Of a DNA stretch of 64,000 nucleotides, positions 23,147 to 31,608 are shown one piece after another; positions within the stretch are counted from its first letter, which is position 1; each line of letters begins with the position of its first letter. The translations under genes and the position numbers were made by a program. The stretch covers positions 278,267 to 342,266 of the forward strand of contig NZ_BMRA01000008.1 in assembly GCF_014648395.1 (NCBI RefSeq), given 5' to 3'. The DNA comes from Micromonospora fulviviridis (lineage in GTDB: Bacteria; Actinomycetota; Actinomycetes; Mycobacteriales; Micromonosporaceae). The notes beneath the pieces are model-generated. The model ran no database searches. It was not told where the DNA came from and saw only the letters and a program-made list of their open reading frames with translations.

Positions 23147-24205
23147 TCAGGCCGGCGACGGCACCCGGGACCGGGCGGGGGCGGGCCGGACCCGCGGGCG
23201 GCCGGCCATCAGCATCGCCTCGCTCAACTCCTCGGCCAGCAGGTCGAGCACCCCGCGTACGCCGCCCGCCCCGCCGACCGCCAAGCCGTGCAGCACCGGG
23301 CGGCCGACCAGCACGGCGTCCGCGCCCCGGTCGAGCGCGACGAGCACGTCCGAGCCGCCGCGGATCCCGCCGTCGAGCAGGACCGGCACCGCGCCGGCCA
23401 CCCGGTCGACGACCGCCGGCAGCAGGTCGAGCGTCGCCGGGGCCGCGCTGAACTGGCGACCGCCGTGGTTGGACACCACGATCCCGTCGACACCGTGGGC
23501 GACCGCCAGGGCGGCGTCCTCGGCCGCCGCCACCCCCTTGAGCAGCACCGGCAGCTCCGTCACCGAGCGCAGCCAGGCCAGCTCGCCCCAGTCCAGCGCC
23601 GGGGCGAACGCCCGCCGGCTGTGCTCGCCGGGCGAGACGAGGTCGGCGTCGGGCAGGTTGACCGCCCGGATGCCCGGCGGCAGCCGGAAGTCCCGGCGCA
23701 GGTCGCGCAGGCGGCGGGCCAGCCGCGGGGCGTCCACGGTCAGCATCAGCGCGCTCATGCCGGCCGCCTCGGCCTGCGCGATCACGTGCCGGGTGACCTT
23801 CCGGTCGGCGAAGGCGTACAGCTGCAACCAGAGCGGCCCCCCGGCGACCGCCGCGATGTCCGCGAACGGCACGGAGGCCATGGTGCTCACCACGTACGGC
23901 ACCGGCAGGGCGGCGGCGCCGCGGGCGGTGGCCCGCTCGCCGTCCGGGTGGACCATGGCGTGGAACGCGGTGGGGGCGATGGCGAACGGCACCGCCCAGT
24001 CCTCGCCGAGGACGCGCGTGCCGGTCTCCGGCTCGGCCGTTCCGGTGAGGACCCGGGGCACCAGCGTGGCCCGTTCGAACGCCTCCCGGTTGGCCCGCAG
24101 GCTCCGCTCGTCGCCCTGGCCGCCCTCGATGAAGTCCCACACCGGCGGGGACAGCCGCCGGGACGCCTCGGCGGCGTAGTCGTGCAGGGTCAGCAGGGAC
24201 GTCAT
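23147..24205 (-). CDS. 4-hydroxymandelate oxidase-like FMN-dependent alpha-hydroxy-acid oxidase
   Basis: A 352-residue FMN enzyme. Active-site stretches are VVSTMASVPFADI, LQLYAFADRKVTRH, LTVDAPRLARRLRD, PVLLKGVAAAEDA (Lys) and IVVSNHGGRQ (His, Arg). The glycolate-oxidase Tyr24 position is Phe (PPVWDFIEGG), as I recall for glycopeptide HmO enzymes. HmO oxidises 4-hydroxymandelate to 4-hydroxybenzoylformate for 4-hydroxyphenylglycine (Hpg), fitting a cluster whose NRPS carries at least one Hpg module. ATG at 24203-24205 follows GGAGGAG. HmaS and HpgT, the other two enzymes, are not in the window. Confidence 0.8.
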   Translation of the reverse strand: MTSLLTLHDYAAEASRRLSPPVWDFIEGGQGDERSLRANREAFERATLVPRVLTGTAEPETGTRVLGEDWAVPFAIAPTAFHAMVHPDGERATARGAAALPVPYVVSTMASVPFADIAAVAGGPLWLQLYAFADRKVTRHVIAQAEAAGMSALMLTVDAPRLARRLRDLRRDFRLPPGIRAVNLPDADLVSPGEHSRRAFAPALDWGELAWLRSVTELPVLLKGVAAAEDAALAVAHGVDGIVVSNHGGRQFSAAPATLDLLPAVVDRVAGAVPVLLDGGIRGGSDVLVALDRGADAVLVGRPVLHGLAVGGAGGVRGVLDLLAEELSEAMLMAGRPRVRPAPARSRVPSPA

Positions 24206-24255
24206 GCGCTCTCCTCCCGGCGGGGGCGCCGCGACCGGCCGCCCGTGGTAGCCCG

Positions 24256-26199
24256 TCACGCGCCCGGCCCGCAGCGGTAGACCAGCAGTTCCTCGCCGCC
24301 GCCGTGTTCGGCCGCCGGCACCTCCCGGCAGGCGGAGAGCACCCAGGTCATGATCCGCGACAGCTCGGAATCGGTGGTGCCGAGGCCACCGACCCCGCCG
24401 AGCAGGACGAACCGCAGCTCCCCCGCGTCCACCAGTACGCGCAGCTCGGCGAGGGTCGGCTGGGGCACGAGGCCGCTGTACCCGCCCAGCGGCAGGAACG
24501 GCTGCCCGGTGGGGAGCACGAAGGCCGAAGCCGCCCGCCAGGACGAGGTGGCCGCTACGTAGCGCGCGCCGTCGCGGTGCGCCAGCAGGTAGTCGTCGAG
24601 GCGCCGCCGCGGGTCGGTGAGGGTGTCTGTGGTGTCGGCGTCCAAGGCGAGGCCGACCGGTCCGCTCGGGCCGGCGCCGGCCTCGAACGCGGTGCCGGCG
24701 TAGCGGCGGTCGAGGACGGACAGGCCCCAGGCGGCCGGAACGGCCAGCACGGCCGCCAGGCCGAGGGCGGCGGCGGCACGCCACGACCGCCCGGGTCGCC
24801 GGCCCACGACGACCAGCGCCACGGCGGCCACCCCGGCGGCGGCCAGCGCCGGCCAGGTCAGCCAGGGCAGGAACCCGGCGTACCGGCCGGCCAGGTGAGC
24901 CGTCCACGCGAGCTGGACGAGCAGCACCGCCGGGAGCAGCCAGGTGGCCCACCGGTCCCGCAGCGCGCGCCAGGACAGCACGATCCCGGCGGCGGCGAGC
25001 GCGGCCAGCGGCGGGGCCAGCGTGGCGAGGTACGCCCGGTGGGTCAACGTCATCCCGCTGAACACCACCACGGCCGTGGCCAGCCAGCCGCCCCAGAGCA
25101 CGAGACCGGCCCGGGTGGGGTCGGCCGGGCCGGCACGGCGGTGCCGCAGCAGCCCCACCAGCAGGCCGGCCAGCGCCAGTGGGTAGAGCCAGCCGATCTG
25201 GGTGGCGTACCCGGCGTCCACCAGCTTGTGCCAGGACTCGGCGGGCGCCGCCGGGTCATCAGGGCCGGCAGGGGTCGCGGGGTCCGGTGTGGTGAACCCG
25301 GATCGGACCGCGCCCGGCACGTGCCCGCCGAACCGGTCCAGGCCGTTGTAGCCGAAGACCATGGCGACCGCGCTGTCGTTCGTGGTGCCGTCCACGTAGG
25401 GGCGGTCCCCGGCGGGCACGACGGTGAGCAGCAGCACCCAGGCCAGCGACACCGCCACGGTGACCGCCCCCGCCAGCGCCACCTGCCCGAGCCGGCGCCG
25501 CCGGGACGCCGGGGCGAACGCCAGCCAGGTCAGCGCGAACGCGGGCAGCACCAGCCAGGACTGGAGCATCTTCGCCTGGAAGCCGAGACCGACCCAGACC
25601 CCGGCGAGCACGAGCCGGCCCGTACGCGCCCCGGACAGCGCGGCGACGAACGCGTCCGCGGCCAGCACCAGGCACATGGTCAGCGCGGCGTCCTCCATGG
25701 GGTGCCCGAACATCGACGCGACGATCGGGGTGAGGGCGAACGTCGCGGCGGCGAGCAGCCCGGCCGACGCGCCGCACCAGCGGCGGACCAGGCGGTACAG
25801 GACGAGCACCGACACCACGCCCTCGACCACCTGGGGCAGCGCCAGCGACCACGGGTGGAAGCCGAACACCCGGGCGGCGAGCGCCTGCGGAAGGAAGGCC
25901 CCGGCCAGCTTGTCGACGGTCACCGTGGCGCCCGGGTCGAACGCGCCGAACAGGAACGCCCGCCAGCTCACCGACATGCTCCGCACCGCGACCGCGTAGT
26001 ACTCGGCGTACCCGGCGTGCCGGATCTGCCAGCCGTAGACGACGGCGGCGAGCGCGGCGACGGCGAGCAGCGCCGGGCGGGCCCAGCGCGGCTGGTCGGC
26101 CGGCGACCGCCAGAAGCGCAGCCGGGACGCCCGGGTCGGGGCGTCGACGGCGCGCTCCGGCGCCGGCTGGGCGCGCGTCACGGTTCCGGCGTCGGCCAC
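24256..26199 (-). CDS. GT39/ArnT-like membrane glycosyltransferase
   Basis: 647 residues. About eleven to twelve membrane helices fill residues 40-480, with a C-terminal extracytoplasmic domain of about 150 residues. The first loop reads RHAGYAEYYAVAVRSMSVSWRA and the second DPGATVTVDKLAGAFLPQAL, as in GT-C enzymes of the ArnT/PMT type using lipid-phosphate sugars. The ramoplanin cluster encodes a comparable mannosyltransferase for its Hpg11 sugar. GTG at 26197-26199 follows GGAGGG. It lies 50 bp ahead of the HmO-like gene, so the two are probably one operon. It likely glycosylates the peptide on the outer membrane face. Confidence 0.82.
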   Translation of the reverse strand: MADAGTVTRAQPAPERAVDAPTRASRLRFWRSPADQPRWARPALLAVAALAAVVYGWQIRHAGYAEYYAVAVRSMSVSWRAFLFGAFDPGATVTVDKLAGAFLPQALAARVFGFHPWSLALPQVVEGVVSVLVLYRLVRRWCGASAGLLAAATFALTPIVASMFGHPMEDAALTMCLVLAADAFVAALSGARTGRLVLAGVWVGLGFQAKMLQSWLVLPAFALTWLAFAPASRRRRLGQVALAGAVTVAVSLAWVLLLTVVPAGDRPYVDGTTNDSAVAMVFGYNGLDRFGGHVPGAVRSGFTTPDPATPAGPDDPAAPAESWHKLVDAGYATQIGWLYPLALAGLLVGLLRHRRAGPADPTRAGLVLWGGWLATAVVVFSGMTLTHRAYLATLAPPLAALAAAGIVLSWRALRDRWATWLLPAVLLVQLAWTAHLAGRYAGFLPWLTWPALAAAGVAAVALVVVGRRPGRSWRAAAALGLAAVLAVPAAWGLSVLDRRYAGTAFEAGAGPSGPVGLALDADTTDTLTDPRRRLDDYLLAHRDGARYVAATSSWRAASAFVLPTGQPFLPLGGYSGLVPQPTLAELRVLVDAGELRFVLLGGVGGLGTTDSELSRIMTWVLSACREVPAAEHGGGEELLVYRCGPGA

Positions 26200-26384
26200 G
26201 GCGCTCCCTCCAGGGATCGGTCGGGATGCATGCCGGAAGCACTGTAGGGGCTGGCGTCCCGATTGGGCAGCGCGCCGGCACGCGTACGACTGACGCCCCG
26301 ACGCAGTCGAACGGCGACCCGCTTCCCGGATCGGGCGCGGACGGTCAGCATCGGCACCGGCCCCGACACCGCACGAGGAGGTCG

Positions 26385-26672
26385 ATGGTGGACGAGACGA
26401 CGGGCACGCCGACCCGACCGGCCGACGGCCGGCCCCCCGAGATCTCGTCGATGCGACGGCGCATCGACGAGATCGACGAGACGATCATCGGACTGTGGCA
26501 GGAGCGCGCCGGGCTCTCCCGGCAGATCGGCCGGATGCGGCTCGCCTCGGGCGGCACCCGCCTGGTCCTCTCCCGGGAGCAGGAGATCCTGGCCCGGTTC
26601 CGCGCCGGCATCGGTGACGAGGGCACCCAGCTCGCGCTGCTCGTGCTGCGGGCCGGCCGCGGGCCGCTCTGA
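26385..26672 (+). CDS. Chorismate mutase (AroQ type)
   Basis: A 95-residue all-helical AroQ-type chorismate mutase. It shows MRRRIDEIDETIIGLWQERA, then SRQIGRMR and SREQEILARFR, matching the conserved Arg, Lys/Arg and Glu positions of helices 1 and 2. It converts chorismate to prephenate, feeding 4-hydroxyphenylpyruvate and hence Hpg. ATG at 26385 follows GAGGAGG. Position within the NRPS cluster suggests pathway-specific precursor supply. It is divergent from the glycosyltransferase across a 185-bp gap and converges on the antiporter gene. Confidence 0.85.
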   Translation: MVDETTGTPTRPADGRPPEISSMRRRIDEIDETIIGLWQERAGLSRQIGRMRLASGGTRLVLSREQEILARFRAGIGDEGTQLALLVLRAGRGPL

Positions 26673-26683
26673 CGGCGTACCGT

Positions 26684-26725
26684 CCCCGGTGGCCGGACCG
26701 GCGCGGAGGCCGCCGGTCACCGGGG
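26684..26725. terminator. Inverted repeat between chorismate mutase and antiporter genes
   Basis: An 8-bp stem CCCCGGTG (26684-26691) pairs with CACCGGGG (26718-26725) around a GC-rich 26-nt loop that can fold further. It lies between convergent stops (26672 and 26717) and slightly overlaps the antiporter's stop codon. A bidirectional terminator is plausible. Confidence 0.35.
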
Positions 26726-28045
26726 CGGCGCCGACCGCAGCTCCGGCGCCGGCACGGCCCGGGCGGCCTGCCGCAGCTGCTCCTCGGCGGTGGTCTCCAC
26801 CCGCCGCATCGCGACACGCAGCACCGGCGGCGCCATCAGCGAGGTGACGATGGCGACCAGCATGACCACGGTGTACGACTGGGTGTTCAGCACGCCCAGC
26901 CGCAGCCCGACCATCGCGATGATCATCTGGACCACGCCCCGGGAGTTCATCCCCGCGCCGATCGCGAGCGCCTCCCACCGGTTGAGCCGGCTGCCCAGCG
27001 CGGCGACGAACGTGCCGGCGAACTTGCTGACCACGGCGACGGCGAGCACCGCGAGCGCGGCGAGGAGCACCAGCGGGTCGGCCAGGCCGGTGAGGTCCAT
27101 CCGCAGCCCGGCCGTGGCGAAGAAGAGCGGCGCGAAGACGGCGAGCACCATGGTCCGCAGCGGCGCCAGCCGGGCCGGCTCCAGCCCGCCGCAGACGTTG
27201 ATCAGGATGCCGCAGAGGAAGGCGCCGAAGACCGGCTCCATGCCCAGCGCGTGGGTGCCGGCCGCACCGAGGAAGACGATCGCCGCCGCCGCGGTGAGCG
27301 TCGGGCCGGGCTCCGCCGACCGGGTGGTGGCCCGGAACGTCCACCGCACCACGGGCCGGCCGACCACCACGGCGACCAGCAGGATCACCGCCAGGTGCAG
27401 CACGGACATCGCCACCTGGCCGGCGCGCACGCCGGTCGTGGCCATCGCGGCGACGACCGAGAGCATCAGCCAGCCGAGCACGTCGTCGATGGCGCCCGAG
27501 GCCAGGGTGAGCTGCCCGACGTTGCGGTGCATGAGGTTCATGTCGAGCAGGGTCTTGGCGATCACCGGGATCGCCGTGACGCAGAGCGCGACGCCGAGGA
27601 ACAGCGCGAAGACCGTCCGGTCGCCGGCGCCGGCCACGAAGGACGCCGGCAGCACCAGGCCGACGGCGGTGCCGAGCAGCAGCGGCAGCAGGAAGCCGGC
27701 CAGGCTGATCCGCGCGGCCGTGGCCCCCTGCCGGCGGACCATCCGCCAGTCCAGCTCGGTGCCGATGATCCCGACGAGCAGCAGCACGCCGACCATGCCG
27801 ACGGCGTCGAGCAGGTGGAACTGGCCAATATCGCGGGGCAGCAGCCAGTCGGAGACGCCGGGCGCCAACGGCTCCAGGACCGACGGTCCGAGCAGGACGC
27901 CGGCGGACAGCTCGCCGACGATGGCCGGCAGCCGCAGCCGGACGGCGAGCCGGCCGAGCAGCAGCGCGAGCAGGAGCAGCACGCCCAGTTGCAGCAGCAG
28001 GAGCAGGACCTGGTCGGCGCCGATCGGGGCGACGGTACTGGGCAT
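26717..28045 (-). CDS. CPA2-type cation/proton antiporter
   Basis: 442 residues with about twelve membrane segments. The CPA2 features include PAIVGELSAGVLLGPSVL near the N-terminus, the GAIDDVLGWLML ion-site Asp-Asp pair (mid-protein) and NSRGVVQMIIAMVGL near the C-terminus. It exchanges Na+ or K+ for H+. Antiporters of this type recur in actinomycete glyco- and lipopeptide clusters, where they are thought to aid export or ion balance. ATG at 28043-28045 has GAGGAG upstream. It is divergent from the MbtH/acyl-ligase pair. Confidence 0.87.
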   Translation of the reverse strand: MPSTVAPIGADQVLLLLLQLGVLLLLALLLGRLAVRLRLPAIVGELSAGVLLGPSVLEPLAPGVSDWLLPRDIGQFHLLDAVGMVGVLLLVGIIGTELDWRMVRRQGATAARISLAGFLLPLLLGTAVGLVLPASFVAGAGDRTVFALFLGVALCVTAIPVIAKTLLDMNLMHRNVGQLTLASGAIDDVLGWLMLSVVAAMATTGVRAGQVAMSVLHLAVILLVAVVVGRPVVRWTFRATTRSAEPGPTLTAAAAIVFLGAAGTHALGMEPVFGAFLCGILINVCGGLEPARLAPLRTMVLAVFAPLFFATAGLRMDLTGLADPLVLLAALAVLAVAVVSKFAGTFVAALGSRLNRWEALAIGAGMNSRGVVQMIIAMVGLRLGVLNTQSYTVVMLVAIVTSLMAPPVLRVAMRRVETTAEEQLRQAARAVPAPELRSAPPR

Positions 28046-28462
28046 CGTGGCAGCGCTCCTCGGGGGCCGGGTGCCGTGGGGATCCGGCCGCGCGCGCCGG
28101 TCGCGGGACGACGCCCGGCTCCGGCCGGCGCCGGGGAGTCCCGGTGACGCCGGCGGCGGCGAGCGGCTCGGCGGCGGTACGGGCGTCGGGCCGGCCGCGT
28201 CAGCGTTCCAGCCGGCCGGAGGAGGCGTCAACGCGCTGCGGCGCCCGCTGTCCAACCGTCCCGGCGACGCAGTTGTACGCCCCACGGGCGGCCACCGGGC
28301 GCTCTTGTTCGGTCACGCGGGGCTGGTCCATAGTGCTCGCGGTGGAGCCGTGGCCGCGCCGTCCGGGCGGGCCGTGGCCACGCCGCCGGCGGCTCCGCGC
28401 GGCGGCGTTCGGCGACCACCCGCCACCACCGTGATCCGTTTCGTTCGATGGAGGGCGACGCC
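28046..28462. promoter_or_regulatory. 417-bp divergent intergenic region
   Basis: No gene is supported here; reading frames in this stretch are GC-skew artefacts without ribosome-binding sites. It must hold the promoters for the antiporter (minus) and for the MbtH-acyl-ligase pair (plus). The part nearest MbtH (28270-28340) is somewhat less GC-rich (TTGTTCGGTCA at about 28306-28316). I see no clear -10/-35 pair and no long palindrome. Confidence 0.4.
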
Positions 28463-28684
28463 GTGCCGAATCCGTTTGAAGACCCCGACGCCACCTACCT
28501 GGTCCTGGTCAACGACGAGGGCCAGCACTCGCTCTGGCCCGTCTTCGCCGACGTCCCCGACGGCTGGAAGACGGTCTTCGGCGAGGCCGGCCGGCAGGAC
28601 TGCCTCGACTACATCGAGAAGTCCTGGACCGACATGCGGCCGAAGAGCCTCGTCGAGGCGATGGAGAAGCAGTCGCGGAACTGA
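28463..28684 (+). CDS. mbtH: MbtH-like NRPS partner protein
   Basis: 73 residues, the normal family size. The invariant pattern is present: NPFEDPDATYLVLVND, HSLWPVFADVPDGWK and SWTDMRPKSL with the three conserved Trp. MbtH-like proteins bind NRPS adenylation domains and are needed for their folding or activity. The GTG at 28463 is used because GGAGG (28450-28454) is 8 nt upstream; an ATG at 28448 would begin at that site. It lies 82 bp ahead of the acyl-AMP ligase. It is the only MbtH in the window and probably serves all NRPSs of the cluster. Confidence 0.93.
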   Translation: MPNPFEDPDATYLVLVNDEGQHSLWPVFADVPDGWKTVFGEAGRQDCLDYIEKSWTDMRPKSLVEAMEKQSRN

Positions 28685-28766
28685 CCCGCGGGGCCGCCGC
28701 GCCGTCACCGGCGGCGCGGCCCGCGACCCGGCGTCGGGCCGGCGCCACGACCTGAGGGGGCACGTC

Positions 28767-30533
28767 ATGACGATCGACCTCGACGGGTACCGGAGCCTCA
28801 GCGACGCGTTCGCCGCCCGCGTCGCGGCCCGGCCCGACCGGACCGCGCTCACCGTCGCGCACGGGCCGGCGGAGGAGCAGCAGCTGACCTACCGGGAGCT
28901 GGCCCGCCGGGTCGACCGGCGCGCGGCGGCGCTGGCCGGTCGGCTGGCCCCGGGCGCCCGGGTGGTGATCGCGCTGCCGACCGGCACCGAGTTCGCCGAG
29001 CTCTACCTGGCCTGCCTGCGCGCCGGCCTGGTGGCCGTACCGGCCCCGGTGCCCGGCGGCTCGGCGACCGCCACCGAGCGGGTGGCGGCGATCGCCACCG
29101 ACTGCGCCCCCGGTCTCGTGGTGACCACGGAACAGGACCTGGCCGCGGTCACCGCGCAACTGGCCGGGCACGGTCTGGACGGGCTGCCGGTCGAGGCGGT
29201 GGGCGACGCCGGCGAGGGCGCCGCCTCGGAGCCGGTGCCGGCCGACCGCCGGCCGGACCGGGACACCGTCGCCGTGCTCCAGTACAGCTCCGGCTCGACC
29301 GGCTCGCCCAAGGGGGTCGTGCTGACCCACGGCGCGGTGCTGGACAACCTCGCCGCGCTGACCCGGCACGATCGCCTCGGCCCGGACGACCGGTTCGGCG
29401 GCTGGCTGCCGCTGCACCACGACATGGGGCTCTTCGCCCAGCTCACCGCCGGGTTGCTGATCGGCGCCCCGGTGGTGCTGATGCCGCCGGCGCAGTTCGT
29501 CCGGCGGCCGGTGGAGTGGTTCCGGCTGCTCTCCCGACACCGGATCACCGCCACGGCCGCGCCGAACTTCGCGTACGACCTGTGCCTGCGGCTGGTCCGC
29601 GACGACCAGCTCGACGGGCTGGACCTGTCGGCGCTGCGGTACGCCTGGAACGGCTCGGAGCCGATCCACGGGCCCACGATGACCGCGTTCACCGAGCGTT
29701 TCGCCCGGATCGGGCTGCCCCCGTACGCGGTGGCCCCCGCGTACGGGATGGCCGAGTGCACGATCTACGTGAGCACCAAGCTGGCCGACGAGCCGCCGAC
29801 CGTACGCCAGGTCGACCGGGCCCGGCTGGAGTCGGCCGGGGAACCCGCCCTGCACCCCGTCGACGCGGGCGGCAGGCCGATGGTCGGGGTGGGGCGGCCG
29901 GTGCCGTTCACCGCCCGCATCGTCGACCCGCGCACGCGCCGCGAGCTGCCGGCCGGCCGGATCGGCGAGATCTGGTTGCGCGGGCCGGGGATCGGCCGTG
30001 GCTACTGGGGCCGGCCGGAGGCCAGCTCGGCCACCTTCGCGGCCCGGCTGGCCGACGGCGGGGACGGCGACTGGCTGCGCACCGGCGACCTCGGCGCGCT
30101 GCTCGACGGCGAGCTGTTCATCACCGGCCGGCTCAAGGAGCTGCTCATCGTGCACGGCCGCAACGTGGCCCCGCAGGACGTCGAGCAGGAGGCCCGGGCC
30201 GCGCACCACGCGCTCGGCGGTCAGCTCGGCGCGGCCTTCGGCGTGGCCGCCCCGGACGAGCGGATCGTGCTGGTCCACGAGGTCGACCCGAAGACTCCCC
30301 GGGCCGACCTACCCGGGGTGGCCAGCGCGGTCACCCGCCGGCTCACCGTGTCGTTCGGCGTCCCGGTGCGCAACGTGGTGCTGGTGCGGCGCGGCACGGT
30401 CCGCCGGACCACCTCCGGCAAGATCAAGCGGATGGCCATGCGGGAGCGGTTCCTCGCCGGGGACCTCACCGCGCTGCACGCCGAACTCGAACCGGCGCTC
30501 CGCGACGAGCTGCCCGCCGGCTCCCCCGCCTGA
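28767..30533 (+). CDS. Fatty acyl-AMP ligase (lipid starter activation)
   Basis: A 588-residue ANL-superfamily enzyme of FAAL type. The P-loop reads YSSGSTGSPKG (from about 173), followed by WLPLHHDMGL, the YGMAECTIYVS motif, LRTGDLGAL and the C-terminal TTSGKIKR with the catalytic Lys. FAALs adenylate a fatty acid and pass it to an acyl carrier protein, which starts lipopeptide synthesis. The ramoplanin family uses such a ligase. ATG at 28767 follows GAGGGGG. No acyl carrier protein or acyl-CoA dehydrogenase gene is in the window; they should lie beyond the right edge. Confidence 0.9.
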   Translation: MTIDLDGYRSLSDAFAARVAARPDRTALTVAHGPAEEQQLTYRELARRVDRRAAALAGRLAPGARVVIALPTGTEFAELYLACLRAGLVAVPAPVPGGSATATERVAAIATDCAPGLVVTTEQDLAAVTAQLAGHGLDGLPVEAVGDAGEGAASEPVPADRRPDRDTVAVLQYSSGSTGSPKGVVLTHGAVLDNLAALTRHDRLGPDDRFGGWLPLHHDMGLFAQLTAGLLIGAPVVLMPPAQFVRRPVEWFRLLSRHRITATAAPNFAYDLCLRLVRDDQLDGLDLSALRYAWNGSEPIHGPTMTAFTERFARIGLPPYAVAPAYGMAECTIYVSTKLADEPPTVRQVDRARLESAGEPALHPVDAGGRPMVGVGRPVPFTARIVDPRTRRELPAGRIGEIWLRGPGIGRGYWGRPEASSATFAARLADGGDGDWLRTGDLGALLDGELFITGRLKELLIVHGRNVAPQDVEQEARAAHHALGGQLGAAFGVAAPDERIVLVHEVDPKTPRADLPGVASAVTRRLTVSFGVPVRNVVLVRRGTVRRTTSGKIKRMAMRERFLAGDLTALHAELEPALRDELPAGSPA

Positions 30534-30543
30534 CCCGCGCCGC

Positions 30544-30576
30544 GCCGGGGGGCCGCCGTCCGCGGCGACCCCCGGG
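30544..30576. terminator. Bidirectional hairpin between acyl ligase and ABC ATPase genes
   Basis: A GC-rich imperfect stem pairs CCGGGGG near 30545-30551 with CCCCCGG near 30569-30575, with an extended inner stem. It lies in the 51-bp gap between convergent stops at 30533 and 30585. Confidence 0.45.
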
Positions 30577-30584
30577 CGTGTGCC

Positions 30585-31490
30585 TCACCGCCCGGCGCCG
30601 ACCAGCCGGCCGCCGGGCGCGCCCGCCGCGCGGGTCATGTACGTGAGCACGAGCTCCTCCAGGCGGACCGGCTCGACGGTCCAGGACGGGTCGGGCAGCA
30701 GGCGCTCGGCCCGGACCACCGCCCGGCTGTACCGGCCGGTGTGCTCCATCCCGATCACCTCGACCCCCGGGTGCAGCAGGTCCAGCTCGCCGCGCGGGGC
30801 GACCACCCGGTGGTGGCCGGCCAGCAGGTCGGCCACGTCGCCGGCGACCTGCACCCGGGCGTCGCAGAGCACGATGAGGTAGTCGCAGACCAGCTCCACG
30901 TCGCTGAGCAGGTGCGAGGAGAGGATCGCGCTGGCGCCCAACTCGGAGACGAACTCCATCAGGTTCTGGAGGAAGCCGTTGCGGGCCAGCGGGTCCAGGG
31001 CGGCGGCCGGCTCGTCGAAGATCAGCAGCTCGGGGCGCTTCGCCGCAGCGATGGTCAGGGCGAGCTGGGCACGCTGGCCGCCGGAGAGGCCACCGGCCCT
31101 CTGCGCCGGGTTCAGGCCGACCTGCGTGATCCGCCGCTCGGCGAGGCCCTGGTCCCAGGTCGGGTTGAGCCGGGCGCCCATCCGCAGGTGCTCGGCCACC
31201 GTGAAGCCCGCGTACACCGGGGTGTCCTGCGCGACGAAGCCCACCCGGGCCAGGTGCGCGGCGTCCGACGCCGGCGGCGCGCCGAGCACCCGCAGGCGGC
31301 CCGCCGTCGGCGCGATCAGGCCGCACGCGAGGTTCAGCAGCGTGGACTTGCCGGCGCCGTTCGGGCCGACCAGCCCGATCACCCGCCCGGGCGGGACGTT
31401 CAGGTGGCAGTCCGTCAGCGCCGTCCGGCTGCCGTACCGCTTGGTCAGGCCCTCGGCCTGCAGGACCGGCGGGGAGTCGTCGTGTGGCAT
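30585..31490 (-). CDS. ABC transporter ATP-binding protein (no permease partner in view)
   Basis: A 301-residue ATPase with Walker A GLVGPNGAGKSTLLNL (about 35-50), signature LSGGQRAQLALTIAA, Walker B LLIFDEPAAALD and switch His in SSHLLSD. The C-terminal 80 residues are of the drug-exporter (DrrA/CcmA-like) type. ATG at 31488-31490 is preferred because AGGA lies 8 nt upstream; ATG at 31497-31499 is an alternative. It is divergent from the sensor gene. Normally a permease gene follows, but here the next gene is convergent, so the membrane partner must lie elsewhere. Possible role: export of the peptide or self-protection. Confidence 0.87.
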   Translation of the reverse strand: MPHDDSPPVLQAEGLTKRYGSRTALTDCHLNVPPGRVIGLVGPNGAGKSTLLNLACGLIAPTAGRLRVLGAPPASDAAHLARVGFVAQDTPVYAGFTVAEHLRMGARLNPTWDQGLAERRITQVGLNPAQRAGGLSGGQRAQLALTIAAAKRPELLIFDEPAAALDPLARNGFLQNLMEFVSELGASAILSSHLLSDVELVCDYLIVLCDARVQVAGDVADLLAGHHRVVAPRGELDLLHPGVEVIGMEHTGRYSRAVVRAERLLPDPSWTVEPVRLEELVLTYMTRAAGAPGGRLVGAGR

Positions 31491-31595
31491 GGCACCCATC
31501 CTGCGAACCCGGCCGGGCGGCAGCATCGGCCCAAAGCACGGTTCGCCGCGCCCGCGACCGTACTTTTGACCGGTTCGCCCGGCCCGGGTTTTTCC

Positions 31596-31608
31596 TAGCC
31601 TGGGCGTC
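31596..31608 (+). promoter_or_regulatory. Putative -10 element for a leaderless transcript
   Basis: TAGCCT at 31596-31601 lies 7 nt before the ATG at 31609, with no Shine-Dalgarno sequence between. This spacing is typical of leaderless actinobacterial mRNAs. A convincing -35 at the right distance is not seen (TTGACC is 24 nt away). Confidence 0.4.

Noticed and set aside
28448..28462. ATG at 28448 as the MbtH start
   Set aside because: It would place the GGAGG ribosome-binding site inside the gene; the GTG at 28463 gives the normal 73-residue MbtH length.
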